DNA of 64,000 nt, taken from Deferribacter desulfuricans SSM1. Its GTDB lineage: Bacteria; Chrysiogenota; Deferribacteres; Deferribacterales; Deferribacteraceae. The notes beneath the pieces were generated by a model. It did not search any database. It had not been told where the DNA came from and saw only the letters and a program-made list of their open reading frames with translations. Position numbers and translations under genes: made by a program. Positions 18,199 through 31,400 of the stretch are shown here, piece after piece (position 1 is the first letter of the stretch; every line of letters starts with the position of its first letter). The DNA is taken from NCBI RefSeq assembly GCF_000010985.1, contig NC_013939.1, positions 1,765,501 through 1,829,500 of the forward strand, in the 5' to 3' direction.

Positions 18199-18480
18199 TT
18201 ACACAAACTCTAATTTTTGATCTTTGTCTAAGACTACAATTGCTTTTTTCCAGTCTTTCCTTTGACCCATAATCAGTCCAAATCTCTTCTTCTTGCCCTT
18301 ATAGTTCATACATCTTACATCTTTAACTTTCACATCAAAGAGTTTCTCAACAGCTTCTTTCACTTGATATTTGTTTGCCCTTTTATCTACAGCAAATACA
18401 ACTTGATTGTAATTTTCTTTTAATGTTATTGCTTTTTCTGTAACCAATGGTTTTTTTATAACATCATAAATACTAAGCAT
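18199..18480 (-). CDS. rplW: 50S ribosomal protein L23
   Basis: L23 sits at the exit tunnel and is the docking site for trigger factor and SRP. The 93-residue product has DVIKKPLVTEKAITL near the start and VEKLFDVKVKDVRCMNYKGKKKRFG, which matches the family. The start overlaps the end of rplD by 8 nt. Confidence 0.97.
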   Translation of the reverse strand: MLSIYDVIKKPLVTEKAITLKENYNQVVFAVDKRANKYQVKEAVEKLFDVKVKDVRCMNYKGKKKRFGLIMGQRKDWKKAIVVLDKDQKLEFV

Positions 18481-19102
18481 TTGCTAATACCTCCGTAATC
18501 CTTGGAAGGCAATCTTCTAACATCAATATTGTCCTTGCGTTGATTAAATCATAAACATTAAGCCCTTTAACATTTAATAACTTTACATATGGAATATTTC
18601 TAAATGCCCTGATAACCTTTTCATCCAATTCATTGTAAACAACCAATACTTTTCTGTTTGCACCAAAATTTTTTAATATAGCTACGGCCTCCTTTGTCTT
18701 GCCGTTTTCTACATTTAAGCTTTCGATAATCTTTAATGCATTATCTTCTAATTTAGCCCTTAAAGCTGATTTAAGAGCATTTTTTACTTTCTTTTTAGGC
18801 ATCTTATATGAATAATCTCTAGGTTTTGGCCCAAAAATTGTTCCACCACCAACCCACAATGGTGATCTAATTGAACCAGCCCTTGCTCTACCAGTACCCT
18901 TTTGTCTCCATGGTTTTCTACCACCACCTCTAACTTCGCCTCTTGTTTTAGTAGAATGAGTACCAGCTCTTCTACATGCTAACTGCATAACAACTACTTC
19001 ATGCATTAGCCAAGGCTTTACAGGATAGCTAATTATAGAATCATCTAAGTTTACTTCTTTAACTTTTTTATTTTCTTGATTTAATACCTCTATCACAGCC
19101 AT
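18473..19102 (-). CDS. rplD: 50S ribosomal protein L4
   Basis: L4 extends a long loop into the exit tunnel and, in E. coli, represses the S10 operon. The 209-residue product contains that loop: RAGTHSTKTRGEVRGGGRKP, WRQKGTGRARAGSIRSP, LWVGGGTIFGPKPRDYSYKM. It lies 9 nt after rplC and overlaps rplW. Confidence 0.98.
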   Translation of the reverse strand: MAVIEVLNQENKKVKEVNLDDSIISYPVKPWLMHEVVVMQLACRRAGTHSTKTRGEVRGGGRKPWRQKGTGRARAGSIRSPLWVGGGTIFGPKPRDYSYKMPKKKVKNALKSALRAKLEDNALKIIESLNVENGKTKEAVAILKNFGANRKVLVVYNELDEKVIRAFRNIPYVKLLNVKGLNVYDLINARTILMLEDCLPRITEVLANA

Positions 19103-19111
19103 AGCAACCTC

Positions 19112-19756
19112 TTACGCTCTCTTCCTAACTTTTACAGCTTTTCTAACATATACCAGGCTATTATTATGACCTGGTACAGCACCTTTAACTAAAACCAAAT
19201 TCTTATCAGGGATAACTTTCACTACTTCCAATCCCATCACGGTAACCTTTTCGCCACCCATTCTACCAGGCATCTTTCTCCCTTTTGGAGTTTCACCTGG
19301 GAATTCACACATCCCTACAGAACCTGGTGCTCTGTGAAAATTAGAACCGTGTGATGCTGGACCTCCAGCAAAACCATGTCTCTTCATAACCCCTTGGAAC
19401 CCCTTACCTTTAGAGATTCCCTGCACATCAACGAAATCACCTTCATTAAATATTTCTACAGTGATCTCTTGACCTTCATTAAATTCATCGGGGTTATCAA
19501 CTTTAACTTCTTTTAAATATTTTAATGGCTCAACATTATGCTTTTTGAAATGACCAAGCATTGGTTTGTTTACTTTTTTTAATTTTGTAACTTTTTCAAA
19601 ACCTATTTGCAGGGCATTGTAACCATCTTTCTCTTTAACTTTCTTTTGTACTACAACGCAAGGACCTACTTGTAAAACAGTAACTGGAATAACTAATCCC
19701 TCAGATGTAAAAACCTGAGTCATCCCAATTTTTTTACCTAACAATCCGCTCAACAT
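19112..19756 (-). CDS. rplC: 50S ribosomal protein L3
   Basis: L3 initiates 50S assembly and reaches the peptidyl transferase centre. The 214-residue product starts MLSGLLGKKIGMTQVFTSEG and contains the tip sequence RHGFAGGPASHGSNFHRAPG plus PGRMGGEKVTVMGLEVV, including the glutamine-methylation loop region. It follows rpsJ by 18 nt. Confidence 0.98.
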   Translation of the reverse strand: MLSGLLGKKIGMTQVFTSEGLVIPVTVLQVGPCVVVQKKVKEKDGYNALQIGFEKVTKLKKVNKPMLGHFKKHNVEPLKYLKEVKVDNPDEFNEGQEITVEIFNEGDFVDVQGISKGKGFQGVMKRHGFAGGPASHGSNFHRAPGSVGMCEFPGETPKGRKMPGRMGGEKVTVMGLEVVKVIPDKNLVLVKGAVPGHNNSLVYVRKAVKVRKRA

Positions 19757-19774
19757 AACCTGCCCTACCTTTTA

Positions 19775-20083
19775 TTATAATTTTATTTCTACATCCACAC
19801 CTGCAGATAACTCTAACTTCATCAATGCATCTATAGTTTGTGGATTGTATTCGTAAATATCAATAAGCCTCTTATGAGTTCTTAACTCAAACTGCTCTCT
19901 TGATTTTTTATTAACATGAGGAGATCTGATTACTGTAAAAATCTCCTTCCTTGTTGGCAAAGGAACAGGACCGACAACCCTAGCGCCGGTCCTTTTTGCT
20001 GTATTCACTATATCTTTAACTGCCTTATCAATGATCCTGCTATCAAAGGATTTTAATTTTATACGGATCTTTTGATTTTCCAT
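19775..20083 (-). CDS. rpsJ: 30S ribosomal protein S10
   Basis: S10 is in the 30S head and is also NusE, a partner of NusB/NusG in antitermination. The 102-residue product has [20 protein letters not shown] and [30 protein letters not shown]. It starts 11 nt after tuf1. Its ribosome-binding site (GAGGT) falls in the short stretch that is identical downstream of both tuf genes. Confidence 0.98.
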   Translation of the reverse strand: MENQKIRIKLKSFDSRIIDKAVKDIVNTAKRTGARVVGPVPLPTRKEIFTVIRSPHVNKKSREQFELRTHKRLIDIYEYNPQTIDALMKLELSAGVDVEIKL

Positions 20084-20094
20084 TCCATTAACCT

Positions 20095-21285
20095 CTATTC
20101 AATAATTTCCGTTACAACACCAGCACCTACTGTCCTACCACCTTCTCTAATCGCAAATCTCAACCCTTGCTCCATCGCTATCGGCTGGATCAATTCCACT
20201 TCACAGCTGATGTTGTCACCTGGCATTACCATCTCTACTCCCTCTGGTAATGTAATCACTCCGGTAACGTCTGTTGTCCTAAAGTAAAACTGTGGCCTAT
20301 ATCCACTGAAAAATGGAGTATGTCTTCCACCTTCTTCCTTAGTCAATATATATGCCTCACACTTAAACTTCCTGTGTGGTGTTATACTACCTGGCTCTGC
20401 CAATACCTGTCCACGCTCAACTTCGTCCTTCTTAATACCTCTCAATAATACCCCTATATTATCTCCTGCTACACCCTCATCCAATATCTTACGGAACATC
20501 TCTACACCAGTAACTACTGTCTTTTGAGTCTCTCTCAAACCAACTATCTCTACTTCATCACCTACTTTTACCTTCCCTCTCTCAACTCTACCTGTTACTA
20601 CTGTTCCTCTACCTGATATACTAAATACGTCCTCTATTGGCATTAAGAATGGCTTATCTATATCTCTCTCTGGCAATGGTATATATTCATCCATTGCTGC
20701 TATTAAATCCCATATCGGCTTTGTCCATTTCTCATCCTCTGGATTCTCCAATGCCTTCAATGCACTACCCTTAATTACTGGTACTTCATCTCCTGGAAAT
20801 TCATATGTACTAAGAAGATCTCTTACCTCAAGCTCTACCAACTCAAGTAATTCTTCATCATCTACCATATCTACTTTGTTCATAAATACTACAATATATG
20901 GTACACCTACCTGTCTTGCCAAAAGTATATGCTCTCTTGTCTGTGGCATTGGACCATCTGCTGCACTAACCACCAAGATAGCTCCATCCATCTGTGCAGC
21001 ACCTGTAATCATGTTCTTTACATAGTCTGCGTGACCTGGACAGTCTACGTGTGCATAATGTCTTGTCTCACTCTCATACTCTACGTGAGCTGTTGCTATA
21101 GTAATTCCTCTCTCCCTCTCTTCAGGAGCCTTGTCGATATTATCGTAATCTGTAAACTCTGCAAATCCTTTTGTTGCCAACACCCTTGTTATTGCTGCTG
21201 TCAAGGTTGTCTTACCATGGTCTACGTGACCTATTGTACCTACGTTTACGTGAGGTTTCTTCCTCTCGAACTTCGCCTTTGCCAT
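20095..21285 (-). CDS. tuf: Elongation factor Tu, copy 1
   Basis: EF-Tu carries aminoacyl-tRNA to the ribosome as a GTP complex. The 396-residue protein has G1 GHVDHGKT, G3 DCPGH, G4 NKVD and the domain II/III sequence typical of the family. The protein is identical to that of the second copy at 35619-36809. By eye I found only three base differences between the two genes, all silent, so gene conversion is likely. It lies in the str operon after fusA, as does tufA in E. coli. Confidence 0.99.
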   Translation of the reverse strand: MAKAKFERKKPHVNVGTIGHVDHGKTTLTAAITRVLATKGFAEFTDYDNIDKAPEERERGITIATAHVEYESETRHYAHVDCPGHADYVKNMITGAAQMDGAILVVSAADGPMPQTREHILLARQVGVPYIVVFMNKVDMVDDEELLELVELEVRDLLSTYEFPGDEVPVIKGSALKALENPEDEKWTKPIWDLIAAMDEYIPLPERDIDKPFLMPIEDVFSISGRGTVVTGRVERGKVKVGDEVEIVGLRETQKTVVTGVEMFRKILDEGVAGDNIGVLLRGIKKDEVERGQVLAEPGSITPHRKFKCEAYILTKEEGGRHTPFFSGYRPQFYFRTTDVTGVITLPEGVEMVMPGDNISCEVELIQPIAMEQGLRFAIREGGRTVGAGVVTEIIE

Positions 21286-21302
21286 ATTTTCCTCCTATTT
21301 TT

Positions 21303-23378
21303 CTATGTCCTAGACTTAATTATTTCTTCCGCAATATTATTTGGAACTTCTTCATAATGATCAAATATCATTGTATAAGTACCTCTTCCTTGAGTAAGAG
21401 ATCTTAAAACAGTAGCATACCCAAACATCTCTTTAAGAGGCACAAAACATCTAATAACTTGAGCATTACCTCTCATTTCCATACCTTCTACACGACCCCT
21501 TCTTGAATTAAGGTCACCCATAACATCACCTGTATATTCATCAGGAACCACAACTTCCACTTTCATAATTGGCTCAAGAATAACTGGATCAGCCTTTTTT
21601 GCACCATCTTTAAATGCCATAGACGCGGCTATTTTAAAAGCCATTTCTGATGAATCTACTTCGTGATAAGAACCATCAAATAAAGTAACCCTAACATCAA
21701 CAACTGGATATCCTGCAACTACCCCAGTTTCCATAGCTTCAATTACACCTTTTTCTACAGCTGGGATATACTCTTTTGGAATCGCACCACCAACTATTTT
21801 ATTTACAAACTCAAAACCACTACCTGGTTCCATTGGCTCAATTTCAAGCCATACATGACCATATTGACCACGACCGCCAGTCTGTTTGATATATTTACCT
21901 TCAATTTTAACAGGCTTTCTAATAGTTTCTCTAAAAGCAACCTGTGGTTTACCAATATTAGCATCAACTTTAAACTCTCTCTTTAACCTATCAACAATAA
22001 TCTCAAGATGTAATTCACCCATACCAGCAATAATTGTTTGACCAGTTTCTTCATCTACTGTCACTTTGAAAGATGGGTCTTCCATCGCAAGTTTATTTAA
22101 AGCATTTGATAGCTTATCCTGATCTGCTTTTGTTTTTGGCTCAATAGCCAAAGAAATAACCGGATCAGGGAACTCTATTGACTCTAACACAACAGGGTTA
22201 TTTTCATCACATAAAGTATCACCTGTTGTTGTATATTTAAGACCTACTGTTGCACAAATATCACCAGCATAAATCTCTTTAATCTCTTCACGTTTGTTAG
22301 CGTGCATTTTCAATAATCTACCCACGCGCTCTTTCTTATCTTTAGTTGCATTCAACACATAACTTCCAGACTCAAGATGCCCAGAATAAACCCTAAAATA
22401 GGTAAGTTGCCCCATATATGGGTCAGTCAAAATTTTAAATGCTAATGCAGCAAAAGGTTCATCATCAGATGTATGACGAACAACCTCTTCACCTGTTTTT
22501 GGATTTACACCCTTAATTGGTGGTATATCCAATGGTGAAGGTAAATATGCCACCACTGCATCCAGTAAAGGTTGAACTCCTTTGTTTTTAAAAGCAGAAC
22601 CACATAACACAGGAGTAAAATCGATATTTATAGTACCTTTTCTGATAGCATTTACTAACTCTTGCTCTGTAATTTCTTCCCCTTCAAAATACTTCTCCAT
22701 CAACTCTTCATCTACTTCACAAACTGTTTCTACTAACTTTTCTCTATATTCGTTTGCCTGATCAACATACTCTTCAGGTATATCAACAATATCATATTTC
22801 GCACCAAGCTCATCACCAGTCCAAACAATAGCTTTCATTTTCACAAGATCAATAACTCCAACAAAAGAATCCTCTGCACCAATAGGCAACTGAAGTGCAA
22901 CAGGTCTTGCACCTAACCTATCAACCATCATTTGCATAACATTAAAGAAATCAGCGCCAACTCTATCCATTTTATTAACGAAAGCTATCCTTGGCACTCT
23001 ATATTTGTCAGCCTGTCTCCAAACAGTTTCGGATTGAGGCTCAACACCACCAACAGCACAAAATACTGCAACTGCTCCATCCAAAACTTTCAAGGATCTT
23101 TCAACCTCTATAGTAAAGTCCACGTGCCCTGGAGTATCAATTATATTAATTCTGTAACCATTCCAAAAACATTGTGTAGTAGCTGAAGTAATAGTTATAC
23201 CTCTTTCCTTCTCCTGCTCCATCCAGTCCATTGTAGCAGTACCTTCATGGACTTCACCAATCTTGTAATTTACACCTGTATAGTAAAGTATTCTTTCCGT
23301 AGTAGTAGTTTTACCCGCATCAATGTGGGCCATAATTCCTATATTTCTCTGTTTCTCTAAAGGATATTTCCTTGCCAC
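21303..23378 (-). CDS. fusA: Elongation factor G
   Basis: EF-G drives translocation and, with RRF, ribosome recycling. The 691-residue GTPase has G1 [20 protein letters not shown]3 [10 protein letters not shown]4 NKMDR and domains II-V ending in [15 protein letters not shown]. The length is normal for the standard fusA form. It lies between rpsG and tuf1, the canonical str order. Confidence 0.99.
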   Translation of the reverse strand: MARKYPLEKQRNIGIMAHIDAGKTTTTERILYYTGVNYKIGEVHEGTATMDWMEQEKERGITITSATTQCFWNGYRINIIDTPGHVDFTIEVERSLKVLDGAVAVFCAVGGVEPQSETVWRQADKYRVPRIAFVNKMDRVGADFFNVMQMMVDRLGARPVALQLPIGAEDSFVGVIDLVKMKAIVWTGDELGAKYDIVDIPEEYVDQANEYREKLVETVCEVDEELMEKYFEGEEITEQELVNAIRKGTINIDFTPVLCGSAFKNKGVQPLLDAVVAYLPSPLDIPPIKGVNPKTGEEVVRHTSDDEPFAALAFKILTDPYMGQLTYFRVYSGHLESGSYVLNATKDKKERVGRLLKMHANKREEIKEIYAGDICATVGLKYTTTGDTLCDENNPVVLESIEFPDPVISLAIEPKTKADQDKLSNALNKLAMEDPSFKVTVDEETGQTIIAGMGELHLEIIVDRLKREFKVDANIGKPQVAFRETIRKPVKIEGKYIKQTGGRGQYGHVWLEIEPMEPGSGFEFVNKIVGGAIPKEYIPAVEKGVIEAMETGVVAGYPVVDVRVTLFDGSYHEVDSSEMAFKIAASMAFKDGAKKADPVILEPIMKVEVVVPDEYTGDVMGDLNSRRGRVEGMEMRGNAQVIRCFVPLKEMFGYATVLRSLTQGRGTYTMIFDHYEEVPNNIAEEIIKSRT

Positions 23379-23393
23379 CTTATTTCCTCCTAA

Positions 23394-23882
<489 letters not shown>

Positions 23883-23887
23883 TTATT

Positions 23888-24259
23888 TTACTTAGGTCTT
23901 TTTGCGCCATATTTAGATCTACTTTGCTTTCTGTCAGCAACACCAGAAGCATCCAACGCGCCTCTAATAATCTTATACCTAATACCAGGAAGGTCTTTTA
24001 CCCTTCCACCTCTAATTAAGACAACAGAGTGTTCCTGAAGATTGTGACCGATACCTGGTATATATGCAGTCACTTCCACTCCGTTAGTCAACCTTACCCT
24101 TGCAACCTTTCTCAAAGCTGAGTTTGGTTTCTTAGGTGTTGTTGTATAAACCCTTACACACACACCTCTTTTCTGTGGATTACCTTGTAATGCCGGAGAT
24201 TTTGTTTTCTTTACAACCTTCTTTCTCCCTTTCCTAACTAACTGATTTAGAGTTGGCAC
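23888..24259 (-). CDS. rpsL: 30S ribosomal protein S12
   Basis: S12 is at the decoding centre. The 123-residue product has [20 protein letters not shown], with both lysines of the PKKP loop (residues 43-44) intact, the wild-type streptomycin-sensitive pattern. It is the first gene of the str operon. A strong promoter lies 61-90 nt upstream and a GGAGG ribosome-binding site precedes the ATG. Confidence 0.98.
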   Translation of the reverse strand: MPTLNQLVRKGRKKVVKKTKSPALQGNPQKRGVCVRVYTTTPKKPNSALRKVARVRLTNGVEVTAYIPGIGHNLQEHSVVLIRGGRVKDLPGIRYKIIRGALDASGVADRKQSRSKYGAKRPK

Positions 24260-24320
24260 TTAACACCTCCAATTTATCTTAAACATAAATATATTCCTAA
24301 CCCCATAAAATGAGCGTTAG

Positions 24321-24349
24321 ATATTAACAACCCTTTTTTTTGTTGTCAA
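24321..24349 (-). promoter_or_regulatory. Sigma-70-type promoter of the str/S10/spc run
   Basis: Minus strand: -35 TTGACA (24344-24349), a 17-nt spacer and -10 TAATAT (24321-24326), a near-consensus match. It lies between rpoC and rpsL, with a leader of about 55 nt to rpsL. Confidence 0.8.
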
Positions 24350-24359
24350 GAATTTTATT

Positions 24360-27300
24360 TTACATTGCTTTTTTAAATTTATATTTCTTACCACGTAAAT
24401 GTTTCACCCCTGTACCAGCAGGTATTAGCTTACCCATTATTACGTTTTCTTTTAGGCCTCTTAAGTAATCTATTTTTCCATTTGAAGCAGCGTCAGTTAA
24501 CACTTTAGTAGTTTCCTGGAAACTAGCTGCTGAGATAAAGCTTTCTGTATTTAGCGCTGCCTTAGTTATACCTTGCAAAATAGGTCTACCTTGTGGTGGT
24601 CTCAAACCTTGAGCAAGCAACTCTTCTTGAACCTTTTTGAACTCGTGTTTGTAAACCTCTTCATTTGGCATATAATCTGAATCACCTGGATCTTCGATAA
24701 TAACCTTTCTCATCATCTGTCTAACAATGATTTCTATATGTTTATCATTAATATTAACACCCTGCTTTTTATAAACCTCTTGAATTTCATTTACCAAATA
24801 TTTCTGTAAAGCCTCTTCACCTAAAACTGCAAGAATGTCATGTGGATTTATCAATCCATCGACTAAAGCTTCTCCCGCTTTAACTCTATCACCATCTCTA
24901 ACATTTATATAACGCTGAATAGAAACATTATAGACTTTCTTATCTCCTGTTTCTTCGTTCTCAATGATAATCTTTCTTGTTCCCCTTACACCACTTTCTA
25001 TTTTTACCACACCATCTATTTCTGCAATAACTGCTGGATCTTTTGGTTTTCTAGCTTCAAAAAGTTCAGCAACACGAGGCAAACCTACAGTAATATCTTT
25101 TGTCTTCTGTGTTTCCTTTGGTATTTTGGCAATGATATCACCAGGGAATACTTCTTCACCCTCTTCAACCATAATCATAGCACCAACTGGCAGTATATAT
25201 CTTTGAATAGTTTTATTCTCACTGTTTTTGATAGAAATCCTTGGCTGCCTTTTCTCTTTTGTATTTGCAATAACAACCTTTTGAGATAAACCTGTAATAG
25301 GGTCAATATCCTCTTTTAAAGTCTCACCTTCAATAATATCTCCAAAAGCAACCCTACCTTGATATTCTGTCATAATGACTGCAGCAAAAGGATCCCATTC
25401 TGCTAAAAGTGTTCCCTGCTTTACCTCATCACCTTCGTTTACCAACAATCTTGTACCATAAGCGATATTGTATTTCTCAATTGATCTGCCATCTTTGTCA
25501 ATTATATGAAGTATACCATTTCTATTTAATACTACATTAAAACCGTTTCTATCTTTTACATATCGCATATTTTCAAACTTAATCTTACCACCAAATTTAG
25601 CATTTAAAGTAGACTGCTCTGCAGATGTAGATGCAGCACCACCAATGTGGAATGTTCTCATTGTAAGCTGTGTTCCTGGCTCACCAATCGATTGAGCAGC
25701 AATAATACCCACAGCTTCCCCTATTTCTACTTCTCTTCTAGTTGCTAAATCTAAACCATAACACTTTTTACATACCCCAAATTCCATTTCACAAGTTAAA
25801 ACAGAGCGAACTTTTACTCTATCTATACCTGCTTTTTCAATCTTCTCTACCACTTCTTCAGTAATCAGTTGATTTGCTTCAACTAAAAGCTCATCAGTAA
25901 CAGGATCATAGATATCTTCTAATGTATATCTACCATAAATCCTTTCACCTAATGATTCAACAACTTCAGATCCATCCATAAGTGCTGTGATTTCAATACC
26001 TCTAATTGTTCCACAATCTTCATCAGTAATAATAACATCCTGAGAAACATCTACTAATCTTCTTGTCAAATAACCGGCATTAGCAGTTTTCAAAGCTGTG
26101 TCGGCAAGACCTTTCCTTGCACCGTGAGTAGAAATAAAGTACTGTAAAACAGTCAAACCATCTCTAAAACTTGCAGTAATTGGAGTCTCAATAATTTCAC
26201 CTGATGGTTTAGCCATCAAACCTCTCATCCCAGCAAGCTGGCTAATCTGTGATTTAGAACCTCTTGCTCCAGAATGTGCCATCACATAGACAGGATTATA
26301 AAATTTATCCCTTTTATTTTTAGCTGATTTATCACCACCTTGATTTGCAAGAGTTTTCATCAAATATTCTGTTACCTTATCGTTGGTATTAGACCAAACG
26401 TCAATAATCTGGTTATATCTTTCTCCAGCTGTTAAAGCACCTTCCCTATAATGCTCCTCAATCTCTTTAACCTTTTCCATCGCTTCTTTGATTAAAGTTT
26501 CCCTTTCTGGAGGGATTATGAGGTCATCTATACAAATAGAAAATCCTGCTTTTGTAGCAAATTTAAAACCTAGATCTTTAAGAGTATCTAAAAATCTAAC
26601 TGTATCGTAGTTGCCAAGTTTCTTATAGCAGTAATCAACCAATTTAGTTAGCTCTTTTTTATCAAGCACTTTATTTACTACATCAAACTCTAAACCTTTT
26701 GGTAACTCATTATAAAACAAAACTCTACCTGTTGTTGTTTCATAAAGCTTTCCATCAATCCTCACTTTTATTTCAGCATGGATATCTAAATATCCATTAT
26801 CATAAGCTCTAACCACTTCATCTATTGAAGAAAATGTTTTCCCTTCTCCCCTTGCATTTTTCATACCACGAGTAATATAGTAACAACCAAGAACCATATC
26901 CTGTGTAGGAACTGCCAAAGGCTTACCATGAGCAGGAGATAAAATATTATATGATGATAACATCAATGTTCTTGCTTCAGTTTGAGCCTCAATAGATAGA
27001 GGAACGTGAACAGCCATCTGGTCACCATCAAAGTCTGCATTAAATGCAGGACACACAAGCGGATGCAATTGAATAGCTTTACCTTCAACAAGCACTGGCT
27101 CAAAAGCCTGAATACCAAGCCTATGAAGAGTAGGAGCACGGTTTAAAAGAACTGGATGCTCTCTAATTACCTCTTCTAAAATGTCCCATACTTCCTGCCT
27201 TTGTTCTTCAACCATCTTTTTCGCTTGTTTAATTGTAGCAGCATAGCCTTTCTCTTTTTCTAGTTTGTAATAGAGAAATGGTTTAAATAGCTCCAATGCC

Positions 27301-28433
27301 ATAATCTTGGGTAAACCACATTGATGCATTTTTAAATGTGGTCCAGCAACAATAACAGATCTACCTGAATAATCTACACGTTTACCCAGCAGATTTTGCC
27401 TAAATCTTCCCTGTTTCCCTTTTATCACTTCACTTAATGATTTTAATGGTCTCTTATTAGACCCTCTAATTACTCTCCCTCTTCTGCCATTATCAAAAAG
27501 AGCATCAACTGCTTCTTGCAACATCCTTTTTTCATTTCTAACAATAATCTCAGGAGCATTTAACTCTAACAACTTTTTCAATCTGTTATTTCTATTTATA
27601 ACTCTTCTATAAAGGTCATTTAAATCACTTGTGGCAAATCTTCCACCATCAAGAGGAACAAGTGGCCTAAGTTCAGGTGGAATAACAGGTATAACATCCA
27701 ATATCATCCACTCTGGTCTATTCCCACTTTTTCTAAATCCTTCAATAACTCTTAATCTCTTTGCTATCTTTAATTTTTTCTGTTGGCTTCCTGTTTCCTG
27801 TAGTTCTTTCTTCAACTCCATTATCAGTAAATCAAGGTCAACCTTTTTAAGCAATTCTTTAATCGCTTCAGCACCCATCTTTGCAACAAAAGAATTAGGT
27901 CCATATTCATCCACAAGCTTTCTATACCTTTCCTCTGAAAGCAATTCTTTCTCTTTCAATGGAGTATTTTTTGGGTCAATTACAATATATGATTCAAAAT
28001 ACAATACCCTTTCCAAGTCTTTTATATTCAAGTCTAAAATAGAACCTATTCTACTTGGGGTCCCTTTGAAAAACCATATATGAGCAACAGGTGTAGCAAG
28101 CTCAATATGACCCATTCTTTCTCTTCTGACCTTAGACTGAATAACTTCAACACCACATTTTTCACAAACAATCCCTCTATGCTTCATCCTTTTGTATTTA
28201 CCACATAAACATTCCCAGTCTTTAACAGGTCCAAAAATCTTAGCACAGAAAAGCCCGTCTCTTTCAGGCTTAAAAGTTCTATAATTTATTGTTTCAGGTT
28301 TTGTTACCTCACCATTAGACCAACTTCTAATTTTTTCTGGTGATGCTATCCTAACTCTGATAGCATCAAAATCTATTGGGCCTTTCTCCATCTCATATGG
28401 GTTTACTCTTTTAACAGCCACATAGCCCTCCAA
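24360..28433 (-). CDS. rpoC: RNA polymerase subunit beta'
   Basis: The largest RNA polymerase subunit, holding the catalytic magnesium. The 1357-residue protein has the N-terminal zinc-binding set ([20 protein letters not shown]), the absolutely conserved NADFDGDQM Mg2+ site and a second four-cysteine site (DCGTIRG, then [15 protein letters not shown]). The bridge/trigger-loop region is also present ([18 protein letters not shown]). The length is close to the E. coli protein. It lies 5 nt after rpoB. No hairpin terminator is visible after it; the str promoter begins within 40 nt. Confidence 0.99.
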   Translation of the reverse strand: MEGYVAVKRVNPYEMEKGPIDFDAIRVRIASPEKIRSWSNGEVTKPETINYRTFKPERDGLFCAKIFGPVKDWECLCGKYKRMKHRGIVCEKCGVEVIQSKVRRERMGHIELATPVAHIWFFKGTPSRIGSILDLNIKDLERVLYFESYIVIDPKNTPLKEKELLSEERYRKLVDEYGPNSFVAKMGAEAIKELLKKVDLDLLIMELKKELQETGSQQKKLKIAKRLRVIEGFRKSGNRPEWMILDVIPVIPPELRPLVPLDGGRFATSDLNDLYRRVINRNNRLKKLLELNAPEIIVRNEKRMLQEAVDALFDNGRRGRVIRGSNKRPLKSLSEVIKGKQGRFRQNLLGKRVDYSGRSVIVAGPHLKMHQCGLPKIMALELFKPFLYYKLEKEKGYAATIKQAKKMVEEQRQEVWDILEEVIREHPVLLNRAPTLHRLGIQAFEPVLVEGKAIQLHPLVCPAFNADFDGDQMAVHVPLSIEAQTEARTLMLSSYNILSPAHGKPLAVPTQDMVLGCYYITRGMKNARGEGKTFSSIDEVVRAYDNGYLDIHAEIKVRIDGKLYETTTGRVLFYNELPKGLEFDVVNKVLDKKELTKLVDYCYKKLGNYDTVRFLDTLKDLGFKFATKAGFSICIDDLIIPPERETLIKEAMEKVKEIEEHYREGALTAGERYNQIIDVWSNTNDKVTEYLMKTLANQGGDKSAKNKRDKFYNPVYVMAHSGARGSKSQISQLAGMRGLMAKPSGEIIETPITASFRDGLTVLQYFISTHGARKGLADTALKTANAGYLTRRLVDVSQDVIITDEDCGTIRGIEITALMDGSEVVESLGERIYGRYTLEDIYDPVTDELLVEANQLITEEVVEKIEKAGIDRVKVRSVLTCEMEFGVCKKCYGLDLATRREVEIGEAVGIIAAQSIGEPGTQLTMRTFHIGGAASTSAEQSTLNAKFGGKIKFENMRYVKDRNGFNVVLNRNGILHIIDKDGRSIEKYNIAYGTRLLVNEGDEVKQGTLLAEWDPFAAVIMTEYQGRVAFGDIIEGETLKEDIDPITGLSQKVVIANTKEKRQPRISIKNSENKTIQRYILPVGAMIMVEEGEEVFPGDIIAKIPKETQKTKDITVGLPRVAELFEARKPKDPAVIAEIDGVVKIESGVRGTRKIIIENEETGDKKVYNVSIQRYINVRDGDRVKAGEALVDGLINPHDILAVLGEEALQKYLVNEIQEVYKKQGVNINDKHIEIIVRQMMRKVIIEDPGDSDYMPNEEVYKHEFKKVQEELLAQGLRPPQGRPILQGITKAALNTESFISAASFQETTKVLTDAASNGKIDYLRGLKENVIMGKLIPAGTGVKHLRGKKYKFKKAM

Positions 28434-28438
28434 ATATA

Positions 28439-31400
28439 TTAATTATCTTCCTCTTTAAGGTCTTCCTTTTTGATTAGCTCTACATCAAGAGCAAGACCTT
28501 GTAACTCTTTTATTAAAACATTAAATGACTCAGGCAATCCAGTTTTAAAGGAATAATTTCCATTTACTATAGCTTCATATACCTTTGTCCTACCTTCAAC
28601 ATCATCAGATTTCACAGTAAGCATCTCTTGCAACAGATATGCAGCACCGTAACCTTCTAATGCCCAAACTTCCATTTCACCCAATCTCTGACCACCAAAC
28701 TGAGCTTTACCACCCAATGGTTGCTGAGTTACTAATGAGTATGGACCAGTAGACCTTGCATGTATCTTTGTTTCCACAAGGTGATGTAGTTTGAGCATAT
28801 ACATAACACCAACAGTTACTTCCTGATCAAATGGCTCACCAGTCCTACCATCATAAAGTACAGTTTGTCCATCTTCCTGTAAGCCAGCCTTTTTAAGCAT
28901 CTCTTTAATATCAGACTCTTTAGCACCATCAAAAACAGGTGTAGCCACATAAAGTCCCAAAGCTTTAGCTGCTATACCAAGATGTGTTTCTAAAATCTGT
29001 CCAACGTTCATACGGGATGGAACACCAAGTGGGTTTAATACAATATCTACAGGTGTACCATCAGGTAGATATGGCATATCCTCTTCAGGAAGTATTCTTG
29101 AAATTACACCTTTATTTCCATGTCTACCAGCCATTTTATCACCGACCATCAATTTCCTTTTGATTGCAACATATACTCTAACCTGCTTTAAAACCCCAGC
29201 TGGTAGCTCATCCCCTTTCTCTATTTTCTTCTTCCTATCTTTAAATTTTTCTTCTGCTCTTTTAACTCTATCAAAATAGATAAGGTTGATTTGAGACAAC
29301 TTCTCATCAAATTCAGCTTTATTTTCTATTGGTAATGTACTTAAAGTTGCATAATCTAGATCATTCAATAATTCTTCTGTTAGCACAGTCCCTTCTTTAA
29401 TGGTAATGTTATCATCTATAAAATCTTCGATTAACTTTCTACCAGTCAACAATTTGATGATTTTCTTTTTTCTTCCTTGCTCAATTATTGCAACTTCATT
29501 CTCATAGTCTTTTTTAATCTGTTCATACTCAGCTGCTTCAATATGCTCTGTTCTTTCATCCTTTTCAACACCACGTCTTGTAAGAACCTGAACATCTATT
29601 ACTGTGCCCCTTATCCCCGGAGGTACCCTCAAAGAAGCGTCTTTAACATCACCCGCTTTTTCTCCAAAAATTGCTCTTAACAGTTTTTCTTCAGGAGTAG
29701 CCTGTGATTCACCTTTAGGAGTTACTTTACCTACTAAAATATCTCCCTCTTTTACATATGCGCCAATTCTAATAATACCACTATCATCAAGATCTTTTAA
29801 AGCCTCATCACTTACATTTGGTATATCTCTTGTAATCTCTTCAGGCCCTAATTTTGTATCTCTAGCTTCAACTTCAAAGATCTCAACATGTATAGATGTA
29901 AAGGCATCTTCCTTCACAAGTTTTTCATTAATCAAAATAGAGTCCTCGTAGTTGTAACCCATCCAAGGCATAAAAGCGACAACTACATTTCTACCTAAGG
30001 CTAAGTCACCTCTATCAGTAGCAGGACCATCAGCAATAACTTGCCCTTTCTCTACTTTTTGCCCTTTTTGTACAATTGGTTTATAATTTATACATGTATC
30101 TTGATTAGATCTTCTATACTTAATTAAATCATATGTATCTATTCCAAATTCATGACCGCTCTTTTCGTATCTTATAACTATCTTTCTAGCATCCACATAT
30201 TCCACTACGCCACCATTTTTAGCTACTATCACTGCACCAGAATCAACAGCAACCTTTCTCTCCAAACCGGTACCAACAATAGGTGCATCAGTCCTAACCA
30301 AAGGTACAGCTTGACGCTGCATGTTAGAACCCATCAATGCCCTGTTAGCATCGTCATGCTCTAAAAATGGGATTAGAGCACTTGACACAGAAACAATCTG
30401 CATTGGGTCCACATCCATAAACTGTATATAACTTGGAGGAACTGTTACAGATTCCCCTTTATAACGTGCAGCTACATAATCTCTTACAAATGTACCATCT
30501 TCATTTAAAGGCGCATTTGCCTGAGCAATATAATACTCTTCTTCCTCTATAGCAGAAAGATATACAACTTCATCTGTAACTTTTCCATCAACCACTTTCC
30601 TGTATGGTGTCTCAATAAAACCAAATTCATTTACCCTTGCATAAGTGGTAAGTGAAGTAATCAAACCGATATTTGGACCTTCAGGTGTTTCAATAGGACA
30701 TATCCTACCATAATGAGAAGTGTGTACGTCCCTAACCTCAAAACCAGCCCTTTCTCTATTTAAACCTCCAGGACCAAGCGCTGACAATCTTCTTTTATGA
30801 GTTACTTCACTTAATGGATTAGTCTGATCCATAAACTGTGAAAGCTGATAACTACCAAAAAACTCCTTAATTGTGGCAGAAAGAGGCTTTGCATTTAATA
30901 AATCTTGAGGAGTCATATCCTCTACATCGCTAATACTCATCCTCTCACGAACAGTTTTCTCCATTCTAGTTAAACCAATTCTAATAAAGTTTTCTAACTG
31001 TTCGCCAACAGCTCTAACACGCCTATGACCTAAATGGTCAATGTCATCTACAGTATCAAGCCCTCTTCTAATTTTATCTAAAGTTTTGACACTTTCTAAG
31101 ATATCTTCTTTCGTTAAAATAGTATGCTCTAAAGGAACATTTAGCCCTAATCTTTTATTTATTTTTAATCTTCCAACTTTCGATAAATCATATCTCTTAG
31201 GATTAAAAAATAAGTTTTCAAAAAAAGCTTCAGCTGTCTCTAAAGAAGCAGGCTCCCCTGGTCTCATCTTTTTATATATTTCGATTAAAGCCTCTTCTCT
31301 GTTAGAAGTTTTATCAATTTCCAAAATATCTCTAATAACAGAATCGTAGTTATTTTTGTCTATAAAGAGGATTTTAATCTCTTTAATCCCTTCAGATAAA

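Noticed and set aside
20929-21357. Cys-rich open frames antisense to both tuf genes (also 36453-36860)
   Set aside because: They are the reverse strand of tuf and occur at both copies only because the copies are near identical.
27631-28083. 150-residue plus-strand open frame inside rpoC
   Set aside because: Antisense shadow of a highly conserved gene; low-complexity Ser/Phe-rich product.
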